A DNA stretch of 47,355 nt from Candidatus Omnitrophota bacterium (GTDB lineage Bacteria; Omnitrophota; Gorgyraeia; Aquiviventales; Aquiviventaceae): NCBI GenBank assembly GCA_016198905.1, contig JACQHR010000010.1, positions 1 to 47,355 on the forward strand, read 5' to 3'. Under the pieces are notes generated by a model. The model saw only the letters and a program-made list of their open reading frames with translations. It was not told where the DNA came from and made no database searches. Made by a program: the position numbers and the translations under genes. Positions 31,470 to 40,693 of this stretch are shown here, in pieces; within the stretch, counting starts at the first letter, position 1; the number at the start of each line of letters is the position of its first letter.

Positions 31470-33670
31470 CGGGACTGCGCCTGTCGCAACACAGGATCCT
31501 CGGCTTCTTTCGCGCGCTCGCTCGGAGACAGCGCCTGTTGCATCTTCGCATTCCACTCCTGCCAACTCGCGCTGTCAGGAGGGGCGATGCGCTTGGCCAA
31601 ACGGTAGAGCGTCATGCCCTCGCGGATGCGTCCCGTCAGCAGCGCGGTGGACCCGAGCCAGTACAGATCGTCGTAGGCGATCTCCTCCGAGGCAAAGGGC
31701 TTCACACTGCGCGCAAACGCCTGATAGGCCGCCTCAGGCTGCTCGAGCAAGCGATACGTCCACCCCATGGCCCGGTAGATTTTTCGTTGAATCGCCGGGT
31801 TCGCCCGCACCAACGCCTTCCGATAGAATACCAGCGCTTCGGCAGGACGCCCCATCTCCCGCAAGGCATCCGCCTTCGAGGCGTAGCCTTCCGGGAATTC
31901 CGGATACGCCTCGATGATGCGCTGCGCATGGGGCAGCGCCTGCGCAAAGGCCCCATCGATTTTGTCGAGCGCTCCTGCCAATTCATTGAGCATGCGAACG
32001 TCCGGGGCGACGTCCAGCATGCGGGTCAATTCCCCTCGCATGCCGTCCTTCTTGCCGTCGCGTATCGCCGCGTTCACATAGCCTGGAATGTCGTTCTCCG
32101 TAATCTGAAACGGATCGAGCGCCGAGAGGCCGTAGCGCGCCGCGATCTCCGGGTGCTGGGCGCGATCCACATACAGGACTTCCTCATCGTCAAAAAAGAC
32201 CTTCTGATACTGCGGCATCGGCTCGATGAGTGTTGGAAACTGCGTTTGGCCCGCCGGCACGGTGATGAACGCCGGATGGTACGCCGCCACCACCTTGCGC
32301 AAGACCTCTCCATTCTTGAAGGTCTGGATGGCCGTAAAGATATCCTCGTCGCCGAACAAGAAGGGGGCTTGCAGATCCGCGTAGATGCGGTATCGCGGCA
32401 ACAACATCCACTCGAAGTACCCTCCCGCGTTGGGATGATTCAGGATGGACCCGCCGGTGTTCACCGTTCGCAGAAAGGTCACCACGCCGGTGGGCAGCTT
32501 CTGCGAAGACAGCGGGTAGCGGCCGCGGTCACCGAAGAGTTGCCGGGTTATGAACAGCGGAACGGCCAGCAACAGCACCAGCAGCATCGAGACCAGCAAT
32601 GGTGAAGAGGCCGGCCGCGACGCCTCATCGGGCACGAGCGGGTGGGTTGTGAGGATGGGCAGCGCGAGCAACACAAACTCGTTCGCGAACCGGCCGTGCT
32701 TGAACATGATGGCCGCGCCACCCAGCAGCAGAATTGCATGGCTGATGCGCAAGCGTCCGCGCACCGCAGCGGCGAGCGCGGATCCGAATGCCACCAGGAA
32801 GACGAGATTCACGAGCGTGTCTTGCGTCGGCAAAAGCGCCGGAAATTGAAAGGTTCCAAGCTGGGTCAGGCTGTAGGGTGTGAGTTCCACGATGTATTGC
32901 GCCGCGTGATCAGTGGGAATGAGCGCTTCGTTCGGCAGTCGCGCTCCGAAGGGCGTTGCATACACGGTGGCCAAACACAAAAAGAGCGGCAAGAGAAAGG
33001 AGCGCGCGCTCCATGCTGCGGGCAGCGTCGCGGTGGCGCGGCGGACGACGTACTCGATCAGATACGCCATGCAGATCAGGCCCATAACCGGGTAGACAAT
33101 CCCATGCGCGTTCATCCACAGCAGGCCCAGCAGCGGCAAATAGATCGCCCACCTGGGATAGTATTCGAGGATGAGAATGAACGCCGCCACGCACAGATAG
33201 CTGACCATGTGCGGCCTGACGATCATGAAGCGATACTGCAGAATCACCGCCACCACCATGAACACGGCCACGCTGTAGAGTCTGGCTGACAGCGATGACT
33301 GCCGGGTAGACAGCATGCGCGCGACGATCAAGAGCGTGACGATATACAGCAGCGCCCGCAAGCCGAGCAGCCCCGGATATCCCCACCAGGCATGGAGATG
33401 GTAGACGAGGACTTGGAAGAACCAGTAGTAGTCGATGTACTGTCGCGGAGGCTGCAGGAATGAGAAGAAGCTCTCATGCGGAATGGCGTGATGCTGCGCG
33501 ATGTATCGGCCGGCCGTGAGGTGGTACCACAGATCCGTATCACCCGCGATGATCGGCCACGCCAGATAGAAGACGAGGTTGATGAGGATGAAGGCCGCCA
33601 CAGGAAGCAGCAAAGCCCACGAGGGAAGCGTTCGCCGTGCCGAACGACCCGCGGTCCGTCGGGGCGTCAT
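31466..33670 (-). CDS. Polytopic membrane protein with C-terminal TPR-like repeats
   Basis: A 734-residue protein. About ten membrane helices in residues 15-410 (LLLPVAAFILINLVFYLAW, LYSVAVFMVVAVIL, FLLPLFLCLATVYATPF, LLVSMLLVLLLAVPLFI) with a lumenal loop GDTDLWYHLTAGRYIAQH. This layout resembles GT-C-type glycosyltransferase-like proteins. A soluble domain (about 430-550) follows, then TPR-like helices (EGYASKADALREMGRPAEALVFYRKAL, AMGWTYRLLEQPEAAYQAFARSV). The long N-terminal loop has acidic residues as in GT-C enzymes, but no catalytic assignment is possible. It is followed directly by the thiamine enzyme gene (4-nt overlap). Confidence 0.72.
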   Translation of the reverse strand: MTPRRTAGRSARRTLPSWALLLPVAAFILINLVFYLAWPIIAGDTDLWYHLTAGRYIAQHHAIPHESFFSFLQPPRQYIDYYWFFQVLVYHLHAWWGYPGLLGLRALLYIVTLLIVARMLSTRQSSLSARLYSVAVFMVVAVILQYRFMIVRPHMVSYLCVAAFILILEYYPRWAIYLPLLGLLWMNAHGIVYPVMGLICMAYLIEYVVRRATATLPAAWSARSFLLPLFLCLATVYATPFGARLPNEALIPTDHAAQYIVELTPYSLTQLGTFQFPALLPTQDTLVNLVFLVAFGSALAAAVRGRLRISHAILLLGGAAIMFKHGRFANEFVLLALPILTTHPLVPDEASRPASSPLLVSMLLVLLLAVPLFITRQLFGDRGRYPLSSQKLPTGVVTFLRTVNTGGSILNHPNAGGYFEWMLLPRYRIYADLQAPFLFGDEDIFTAIQTFKNGEVLRKVVAAYHPAFITVPAGQTQFPTLIEPMPQYQKVFFDDEEVLYVDRAQHPEIAARYGLSALDPFQITENDIPGYVNAAIRDGKKDGMRGELTRMLDVAPDVRMLNELAGALDKIDGAFAQALPHAQRIIEAYPEFPEGYASKADALREMGRPAEALVFYRKALVRANPAIQRKIYRAMGWTYRLLEQPEAAYQAFARSVKPFASEEIAYDDLYWLGSTALLTGRIREGMTLYRLAKRIAPPDSASWQEWNAKMQQALSPSERAKEAEDPVLRQAQSR

Positions 33671-33773
33671 GGCGGCGTGCGCCTGCGGAGGATGGCGATC
33701 ATGACGCGCGTGTCAGATGAGGTGTCGTGGAAAGCAGTCTGGCTCACGCCCGGTATTGTACCGCCTCACCGTG

Positions 33774-34733
33774 TTAGAGGACCGAAAAATCCACGATGAT
33801 GGGGTAGTGATCGGAGCCGATGTGCGGCCCGATCCGTCGCTGATGCACGATGATGTGATGCGACACGAGGCAGTGGTCGATCGGAATACGCAACGGCGAG
33901 GGCGCCATCGAAGGCCAGCTGGGCTGCACGCCGAAGCCGACACGGCTGTCCCGCAACCGGGCGCGGCGCATGAGGTGCTGAAATCCCGGCGACCACGACG
34001 TCGTGTTCAGATCCCCCAGCACCATGGTGGGCCGGTTCTGCACCAGCACAAACTCCGCAAGGTCGGCCAGGTGCTGGTTGCGATGCTTGGTTCGAAACGG
34101 GTTCGTGGGGGCCACCGGATGCGTTCCGATAATGGTCACTCGCTGGTCCTGCAGCATCAGGCCAACAACCAGCAAGGGCAGCCCGGTGGCGCGCAACCGC
34201 ACGATCTGCGTGCGTTCCACCGGTACCCGACTGAGCAACACGATGCCAAATCCGCCTGGCAGGAGAACATGGTTCGTAAACGTGTAGGTGTCCGTCAGAG
34301 GCTGCAGCGCTTCCAGCCATCGCTCGTTGATCTCGACGAGCACGACGACATCCGGTTGGGTTTCGCGAAGCAACCGATGAACTTTGTCATGCGCCTGATT
34401 CCCCGAGAGCACATTCGCCATGAGCGCGCGGTAGGTCCGCGCCGCCTTGCGCGTGGGCGCGCGGCGATGCAGCGGCGTGATCGCCAACAGGTTGAGGAGC
34501 GCCATGCTGATGGCGAAGAGGCCTTCGGGAACCTGGCGGAGGATGAGCAGCGCTATCCCGCTGAGGGATAAGATCCACACGTATTGCACGCAGAAGTGGC
34601 TCGCCAATTCGCATAACCAGCTCCAACGGGCCAGGAGCCCCATCACAGTCGCAAGCGATGCGAGCCCGGCGATGCCTCTGAGAATGGCGAGCGTGGTCAC
34701 TGAACCCATGTTCCCCCTGAAAGAGCGCTTCAT
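33774..34733 (-). CDS. Membrane-anchored endonuclease/exonuclease/phosphatase-family protein
   Basis: A 319-residue protein: three N-terminal membrane helices (residues about 14-90), then an EEP domain with active-site motifs VVVLVEINERW, IIGTHPVAP, MVLGDLNTTSWSP, IPIDHCLVS and GSDHYPIIVDF. All metal and catalytic positions appear intact. The same architecture (YafD/UhpT-neighbour type) is common in Gram-negatives. Substrate could be DNA, a phospholipid or a phosphoester. It stands alone between two large genes. Confidence 0.85.
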   Translation of the reverse strand: MKRSFRGNMGSVTTLAILRGIAGLASLATVMGLLARWSWLCELASHFCVQYVWILSLSGIALLILRQVPEGLFAISMALLNLLAITPLHRRAPTRKAARTYRALMANVLSGNQAHDKVHRLLRETQPDVVVLVEINERWLEALQPLTDTYTFTNHVLLPGGFGIVLLSRVPVERTQIVRLRATGLPLLVVGLMLQDQRVTIIGTHPVAPTNPFRTKHRNQHLADLAEFVLVQNRPTMVLGDLNTTSWSPGFQHLMRRARLRDSRVGFGVQPSWPSMAPSPLRIPIDHCLVSHHIIVHQRRIGPHIGSDHYPIIVDFSVL

Positions 34734-34790
34734 CGCGCCCTATGACCGCCAAATCTTTGGGTATCTTACTCCATCAGCCTGATGCGGTTG

Positions 34791-34823
34791 AAAATAAAAT
34801 TGGCGGCCTCCGAAGAAGCCGCC
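34791..34823 (-). terminator. Rho-independent terminator after the GH5 gene
   Basis: On the minus strand, GGCGGC (34823-34818), a 10-nt loop, GCCGCC (34807-34802), then ATTTTATTTT. Confidence 0.85.
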
Positions 34824-34845
34824 GCTGGTGAGCGAGCAGTCGTCC

Positions 34846-37800
34846 TTAATGGACGGTCACGATGTCCGTACGTTGATTGTTGGTGTCATCCTTTTCAGCA
34901 ATCTGATGAGCCGGGTCGATCGTGGCTGTGACGAGATAGTCGTGCGGAACCGCGAAGGCGACGTGGCGCTTGATCGTCCTGGTCGCATTGGCCGCCAATG
35001 CCGGGATGGCGTATGTGGCCGGAATCGTTTCTTCGCCGGCTTGAATCTGCAAGGTCGAATCCGCCACTCGCACGTTGCTCCGGTTCTTCACGATAGCCGT
35101 GATGGTCACCGCAGCCCCAGAGGCCGGCGAGGCCGGAGTGTGCGTCAGCGCGCTGATGAGTAGATCCGGCGTGCCTATGACCACGGTGCCGGACGATTTG
35201 GCGACCGAATCACCTCCGTCGATTCCGGCCATGAGATAGGCGTAGGTGCCATCCGGGACACGCGCGCCTTGGTCATTCGTTCCATCCCAGACCGCCTGGA
35301 TCGTCCGTGTCCCGCCTTCATCCACCGCCACCCATACCCTGTGGTCACCCGCATCGGTCACGACAATCTTGCCTGAGCTGATCTTGTGATTGAATCGGGC
35401 TTTGAACGTCGTCGTATCGAGCAGGCCATCGCCGTTTGGACTGAAGGGGTCTGGGCTATCGCTCATGCTCGTGATCCTTAGCGGCCTATCATTGACGGTG
35501 ATGGTCACGTCCTGGCTGTCGTTGAGGCCACCGTCGCTGGCGATGAACGTCACGACGTAGGTGCCGCCCTGGTTGTAGGCGGGCGTCCAAGTGAACGTGT
35601 CGCCGGTCAACAGCGCACCGCTCGGCAGATTCGTCGCGTTGAAGATGATCGGATCCTCATCAGGATCCGTCGCCTTGAGCCTGAAGCTCAGCGACCGACC
35701 CTCGCTGACCGTCTTGTTCGTGATGCGCGAGAGGACGGGCGCGTGATTGAGCGGTTGGCCCAGATAGTTTTTCTGCAGCTCAATCAAGGCGCGATTCGGC
35801 ACATGATGGTTGGCGGTATCGTACTTGGAGAGCTTGCGCGCCAAATCAGCGAGAGGATCGTTGCGAAAACTCGGCAACGCCTCATCGTCATCGGCGTGAG
35901 TGTAGAGTCCCCAATCCGAGGGGCTGTTGTGGAACTTGTAACTCCACGGCGTCCAGCTCCAGTCATGGCGATTGAACGCCGTCAGGTAATACTCCCAGAT
36001 GGATTTCATGCTGAACCCGTGGAACTCTCCGATCATCGCCGGCACCTGGTACTCGCGCTGCTTCGTCTCGGCGAGCGTCACTTGCTGATCGATGAAGGTT
36101 TGGTGAGCGGCGAGGTCCTCGCTGTGATCAAAGAGGTAGTAGTGGAACTGGTAGACGACGTTCTCCCATCCTTGGCTCACCGGAGCGGGCAGCGTCGTCC
36201 AGTCCCAAACGCCTTCCATGATGATGACGTGGTTGGTGTCGATCACGCGGATCGCATCATAGAGCCGGTCGTAGAGCGCCCAGAGCGTTGGCGGCGTCGG
36301 CGCTCCGATCGGCTCATTCAAGAGATCGTAGCCGGCGATGGCCGGGTCATCGCGGTAGTGCCGGGCGAGCTCTTCCCATATCTCCACGGTGCGATCGCGG
36401 TACGCTTGGCCTTGCGCGCTGTCCTCGAAGAGCTTGTTGTAATTGGCCCGGCCGGAGTGGGCCTCGTTACTCTGCGATCCGGGTGCCCCATGCAGATCAA
36501 GCACGACGTAGAGGCCGCGATCCGCGCAGAATTTCACGAGACGATCAATCGCGCTGAAATCGATCTGCCCTTGCCCGTTGCGGATCCACTCGCCGTTCTC
36601 ATCTTGGAACAGACGGAAGTAGACAGGCACACGCACGGTGTTCATGCCCATCCGCGCGAGAATGTCGAAATCTGCGTCTTGCAGATAGGCGTGTTGGTAG
36701 GTCTGCAGCAGTTGGCGCGTCGAGGCTACGCCAAACCGATCTTCGAGCACTTGGCGCAGCGTGTATTCATCTTCAATCGGCGGGGTCTCGTTGTCGCCAA
36801 AGCCGGTCATCCATTTCTCGATCAGCAAATCCGCCCCGAGGTTCACCCCACGCAGCAGCACAACCGGACCCGTGCCATCCTGTTCGCGAAGATCGGTGCG
36901 ATCCGCATGCACAAAACCGGGTGTCGCAGACACCGGCGGACCCCACGCCGTGGATTCCACAACATTGTTACCCTGCACGTGGACGGCCCGCGCTCGATAC
37001 CACTCTCCCGCCTCTGCTAATACCGTCTGGACGTGGCCCAGATGAATGCGGCTCCACGGTCCTATGTTTGCCGGCGCCGACTCGACTTCGTACGTGTCGG
37101 TCTGCGGAATCGTCTTCCATTCCACGACCCCTGCCTTGAGACGATCCCGATCGATGGTGATGATCGGCGGCTGATACTCGACCGGCTCGGAGTCGTTGAG
37201 CCGAAACCACGCGGGGGTCAGTTGTGTCACGGGAATATCCGGCACCCAATCAGCCGAATCGGCGGATGACCAGTACGTGGACCACGGCCCGTCCGGGCCG
37301 TTTAAGCTTTCATAGATCACATACGTGCCGGTCGTCGGCGGCGAATCCCACACGACTCGCCCCTGTGGAAGCAGCGCTCGGTCGATTTCCTTGATCGGCC
37401 CCACGGCCCGAATGTCATCGAAGTAGTACGTGCCGGGCCAGTAGACTTGGAGCTGAATCTTGTCGAGGTCATGCAGGTTCAGCGTCGGAGGCAGCTCGCT
37501 GAAAAGAACGGTGAGCCTCGTCCACTGCCCGTCGTGGGTGGCGTGCGTGGTCCACACGACCGCCTTCGTCTCATCGGTGAAATGCTGATCGTGATCGTAG
37601 AATTGCACGGCGACGTTGTTATCCAGCCCGTTCTGCGGCAGCGCATAGACCCACAAGGTGAGCCGATCATGGATTTCGGGCCTGAGGTTGACGTGCCAAA
37701 AGGTTTGTCCCCCGTCGAAATACTGCTGCTCTTCCGACTGCAGTCCGGTGCCGCTCCAATGGTCGGCTGCAATCAGCTTCCACGAGTGCTCGCCTTCGTG

Positions 37801-38466
37801 CACCGGTTCGCCCGGGCCGGAGAATCCCACGAAGTCCGCGTCGTTCCACTTCCATCCATAGTCGCCGGCGGTGGATCCGGCGCGCAGGCTGGGCTCGAAG
37901 GTTTGGTAGGCGCGATCGCCGCGCTCGACGGCAATGGAATCAAAGTAGTACATGCCGGGCCAGTAGTTGACGAGCTCGATCTTATCGATGCGATGGAGAT
38001 CAAAATCCGGAGGGAGCTGCTCGAAGAGGACGTAGAGCTGTGTCCATTGCCCGTAGCGGGCGGTCCGCGTCGTCCAAATTTCGAAGCCGCCGCTGTGGTA
38101 CGTGCCGTGATCAAAAAATCGCACGCTCACATTGTTCTCGGTGCGGTTCAGCGGCAGCGCGTAAATCCAGAAGCTGAGCCGGTCGTTCTGCTCCGGCTCC
38201 ATGTCGTAGTTCCACCGCTCGATCTGCGACTGCACGCCGATGCCGTTATACTCAACACCGGACACCCTGATCGCGCGCGCTCCCAGATGCGGCTCTGAGC
38301 CGCCCACAAGCAGAATCGACGCACCGCTGAGCGGCCACGCGTACTCATCGGAGCCGTTGCCGACCTCGAAATCCTGGTAGATCTTCGCCTGGCACACCGA
38401 CGCGCTCGTCAGAATAATGCTCGCCGCCAGGAATCGAAGACATGAGATGACGCGTGTGCGTTGCAT
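34846..38466 (-). CDS. Secreted multidomain GH5-family glycoside hydrolase
   Basis: A 1206-residue exported protein. Signal peptide 1-27 (LAASIILTSASVCQA). Residues about 28-190 and 190-360 are two homologous beta-sandwich modules resembling carbohydrate-binding domains: NDRLSFWIYALP/HDRLTLWVYALP and YWPGMYYFDSIAV/YWPGTYYFDDIRAV. Fn3/Ig-like strands reach about 535. The GH5 (beta/alpha)8 barrel spans about 540-905: LLRGVNLGADL, MGMNTVRVPVYF, YVVLDLHGAPGSQ, DLLNEPIGAP (acid/base Glu), AMIGEFHGFS (nucleophile Glu). Then a cadherin-like Ig domain (TDPDEDPIIF), a FlgD-type Ig (FSPNGDGLLDTTTF) and a CARDB-like domain. Family knowledge suggests endoglucanase or mannanase activity. The terminal Ig domains probably space or anchor the enzyme at the surface. 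Confidence 0.9.
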   Translation of the reverse strand: MQRTRVISCLRFLAASIILTSASVCQAKIYQDFEVGNGSDEYAWPLSGASILLVGGSEPHLGARAIRVSGVEYNGIGVQSQIERWNYDMEPEQNDRLSFWIYALPLNRTENNVSVRFFDHGTYHSGGFEIWTTRTARYGQWTQLYVLFEQLPPDFDLHRIDKIELVNYWPGMYYFDSIAVERGDRAYQTFEPSLRAGSTAGDYGWKWNDADFVGFSGPGEPVHEGEHSWKLIAADHWSGTGLQSEEQQYFDGGQTFWHVNLRPEIHDRLTLWVYALPQNGLDNNVAVQFYDHDQHFTDETKAVVWTTHATHDGQWTRLTVLFSELPPTLNLHDLDKIQLQVYWPGTYYFDDIRAVGPIKEIDRALLPQGRVVWDSPPTTGTYVIYESLNGPDGPWSTYWSSADSADWVPDIPVTQLTPAWFRLNDSEPVEYQPPIITIDRDRLKAGVVEWKTIPQTDTYEVESAPANIGPWSRIHLGHVQTVLAEAGEWYRARAVHVQGNNVVESTAWGPPVSATPGFVHADRTDLREQDGTGPVVLLRGVNLGADLLIEKWMTGFGDNETPPIEDEYTLRQVLEDRFGVASTRQLLQTYQHAYLQDADFDILARMGMNTVRVPVYFRLFQDENGEWIRNGQGQIDFSAIDRLVKFCADRGLYVVLDLHGAPGSQSNEAHSGRANYNKLFEDSAQGQAYRDRTVEIWEELARHYRDDPAIAGYDLLNEPIGAPTPPTLWALYDRLYDAIRVIDTNHVIIMEGVWDWTTLPAPVSQGWENVVYQFHYYLFDHSEDLAAHQTFIDQQVTLAETKQREYQVPAMIGEFHGFSMKSIWEYYLTAFNRHDWSWTPWSYKFHNSPSDWGLYTHADDDEALPSFRNDPLADLARKLSKYDTANHHVPNRALIELQKNYLGQPLNHAPVLSRITNKTVSEGRSLSFRLKATDPDEDPIIFNATNLPSGALLTGDTFTWTPAYNQGGTYVVTFIASDGGLNDSQDVTITVNDRPLRITSMSDSPDPFSPNGDGLLDTTTFKARFNHKISSGKIVVTDAGDHRVWVAVDEGGTRTIQAVWDGTNDQGARVPDGTYAYLMAGIDGGDSVAKSSGTVVIGTPDLLISALTHTPASPASGAAVTITAIVKNRSNVRVADSTLQIQAGEETIPATYAIPALAANATRTIKRHVAFAVPHDYLVTATIDPAHQIAEKDDTNNQRTDIVTVH

Positions 38467-38623
38467 GCTTTATTTTACCTGGCACGGCCGCCGACCACCA
38501 ACAGCAAATCCGTGCAAGCGGCATCTTGCAGGAACGAATGTGCGTACTGTTTGATAACGGCGCGTAGAGGTGATTAATCCAGGAGAGCAAGACGCGTCAC
38601 TACGAGGGCGGGCTCGTGCGCCG

Positions 38624-39709
38624 TCAGCGCGCGACCAACGGGGTGGGCCGATCAAGGAAGGCGGCGATGGCACTCACGGTGGAATCGATCAGGCCGCCAT
38701 CGGTCACGAACCGCGTGATCAGCGACGCCGGCGTGACATCAAAGGCGGGGTTTTCGGCATGAGAGTTTGGCGCGGCGAGGCGCACGCGTCGCAGCGTCCC
38801 GTCGTCTGCGACACCGGACACGTAGAGGACTTCGTCTTCGTTTCTTGTCTCAATCGGAATGGCGTGACCGTCCGGCGCTGCGGGATCAAATGTGGAGCGA
38901 GGAGCCGCGACGTAGAAGGGCACGCGGTGGCGCTGTGCCAAGACCGCGAGCGTGTAGGTGCCGATTTTGTTGGCCGTGTCGCCATTGGCCGCGATGCGAT
39001 CGGCTCCGACGATGACCGCATCGATCACTCCTCGCTGAAACAGCGACCCTGCCGCGGTGTCCGCAATTAATGTGTGCGGCACGCCAGCCTGCGAGAGTTC
39101 CCAATCCGTGAGCTTCGCTCCCTGGGAGCGCGGCCGGGTTTCCGTCGCGTAGACGAAGAGTGCCATCCCTGCGCGATGCGCGTAATAGATTGGCGCCAAG
39201 GCGCTGCCCCAGTCCGCGAACGCGAGCCAGCCGGCGTTGCAATGCGTCAAGATGCGCATGTTAGGCCGCAAGAGCGCGGCTCCGACGCGTCCCATCGCTT
39301 CTCCGGCTTTGCCATTTTCATCGGCGAACGCCATCGCCGCACGAACCGCAGCCTCCCGTCCCTGCGCCGGGTCAGTCGATGCAAACGCAGCCTCGCGCAC
39401 GTGCGCGACCGCGGCGAAGAGATCGTGGGCGGTCGGTCTCGTGGCACGGATCAGCCGAGCCGCATCGTCTACCGATGCCCGGAAATTTGCCGACGACGCC
39501 GTCAACGCCGCTTGGGCTATTGCGAAGCCCGCCGCCACGCCGATGGCCCCGGCTCCGCGCACCACCATGTCCTTGATCGCCTGCGCCGTCTCCTGATAGG
39601 TGCGACAGGTCACGATCTCAAGTCGATGTGGCAGCAGCCGCTGCTCGATCAGCTGCACCGCTCCGTTGTCCCACCAGACCGCACGGTAGTCTTGACCCTG
39701 AATCCGCAT
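38624..39709 (-). CDS. mtnA: Methylthioribose-1-phosphate isomerase
   Basis: A 361-residue MtnA of the eIF2B-like fold, converting 5-methylthioribose-1-phosphate to the ribulose form in methionine salvage. DMVVRGAGAIGVAAGF, ILTHCNAGWLAFADWG (catalytic Cys), VIVGADRIAANGDTANKIGTY (catalytic Asp) and FYVAAPRSTFD are diagnostic. The open frame extends upstream to 39877 but MRIQGQDYRAVWWDNG is the conserved start. No other salvage gene is in the window. PilZ lies 16 nt upstream. Confidence 0.95.
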   Translation of the reverse strand: MRIQGQDYRAVWWDNGAVQLIEQRLLPHRLEIVTCRTYQETAQAIKDMVVRGAGAIGVAAGFAIAQAALTASSANFRASVDDAARLIRATRPTAHDLFAAVAHVREAAFASTDPAQGREAAVRAAMAFADENGKAGEAMGRVGAALLRPNMRILTHCNAGWLAFADWGSALAPIYYAHRAGMALFVYATETRPRSQGAKLTDWELSQAGVPHTLIADTAAGSLFQRGVIDAVIVGADRIAANGDTANKIGTYTLAVLAQRHRVPFYVAAPRSTFDPAAPDGHAIPIETRNEDEVLYVSGVADDGTLRRVRLAAPNSHAENPAFDVTPASLITRFVTDGGLIDSTVSAIAAFLDRPTPLVAR

Positions 39710-39725
39710 GACGCCACGCTCTCTT

Positions 39726-40076
39726 CTACGTCGTCTGTGAACGGTCCTTGCCGGAATCATCCCCGGAGGAACCGAACGATTCTTTGATGATGCGCGCCAT
39801 CGTCTCTTCGGTAAACGCCACACCGTAGCAGTACGGCAAAGCGTCCGTCGCATGGCGGATGACGCCTTCGGCGACATAGCTCGTGCCGCTGGGAAACTGG
39901 ATCGTCGCCGAGACGCGCTCGCCGAGATCCAGCGCGCGAGCCGAGTAGAACCGGAATCCCAGGATGCTGACGTCTACCATATCGCCTTCGACGTGCTCGT
40001 CCGATTCCGATGCCACCACGATCGGTCCGGCGATCGAGAATCGCGGCTGCTTTCTGCGTTCACGCTCTGCTGCCAT
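39726..40076 (-). CDS. PilZ-domain protein
   Basis: A 116-residue stand-alone PilZ. RERRKQPRFSIAG gives the RxxxR arm and DMVDVSILGFRFYSA gives the D/NxSxxG motif, the two halves of the c-di-GMP site. Both appear intact, so it should bind c-di-GMP. No output domain. It could affect motility, pili or polysaccharide through protein contact. The gene precedes mtnA by 16 nt, likely a shared transcript. Confidence 0.87.
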   Translation of the reverse strand: MAAERERRKQPRFSIAGPIVVASESDEHVEGDMVDVSILGFRFYSARALDLGERVSATIQFPSGTSYVAEGVIRHATDALPYCYGVAFTEETMARIIKESFGSSGDDSGKDRSQTT

Positions 40077-40189
40077 GATTTGTATGATAGCACACGGCGA
40101 TGGTGCGGGTGTGGGATCGAACCTGCCTGCTCTGCGTGTGGGGATTCTCGGCTTTGCGTTTCAGCCTCAGCCGTGTTATAAGCTCAACT

Positions 40190-40693
40190 ATGGCGCGGCG
40201 GGCCTTACGAGACCTTCACCCTAAACAGACTCTTCTTGTGCCGCTAGCACTCGTGCTATCAACCGCGCTCCTCTTCATCGGCCTCTCCCTGCCGCTGCTT
40301 TATTCGCAAAAGATGTTCTGGAAGAGCACGTATTCAGTGTGGGCTGGGGTCGTTGCGCTGTGGCAGCAGAATGAACTCGCGTTAGCGGCTATCCTGTTTT
40401 TCTTTTCGATCGTGTTTCCCATTGTGAAACTCATCGGGCTGGCAACCATTTGGTTCCTGCGGCTTCCGGATGAGCACCGAGCGGTCTTGCTGCATTGGTT
40501 GGGCGTGCTGGGCAAATGGTCGATGCTCGACGTGTTCGTCGTCGCGATTCTCATCGTGCTCGTCAAGCTGGGCCCATTCGTCAAGATTGAGCCGCGCCTC
40601 GGAGTTTACGTCTTCGCCGCAGCCATTGCCGCGTCGATGTTGACCACAATGTACGTCGAACGCCTCGCCAAGCAGTCCGTCCGTTCGCGCTAA
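40190..40693 (+). CDS. PqiA-like membrane protein
   Basis: About 167 residues with four membrane helices (LLVPLALVLSTALLFIGLSLPLL, LALAAILFFFSIVFPIVKLIGL, WSMLDVFVVAILIVLVKLG, YVFAAAIAASMLTTMYVE). The FPIVKLIGL and GKWSMLDVFVVAILIVLVKL signatures are those of PqiA domains. Only one domain is present, without the zinc ribbons of full PqiA. The frame is open to 40100, but MARRALRDLHP at 40190 suits the membrane topology. Its stop overlaps the convergent tag gene by 4 nt. Confidence 0.83.
   Translation: MARRALRDLHPKQTLLVPLALVLSTALLFIGLSLPLLYSQKMFWKSTYSVWAGVVALWQQNELALAAILFFFSIVFPIVKLIGLATIWFLRLPDEHRAVLLHWLGVLGKWSMLDVFVVAILIVLVKLGPFVKIEPRLGVYVFAAAIAASMLTTMYVERLAKQSVRSR

Noticed and set aside
39710..39877. 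Upstream extension of MtnA
   Set aside because: It overlaps the PilZ gene, is Arg-rich and unconserved; MRIQGQDYRAVWW is the family start.
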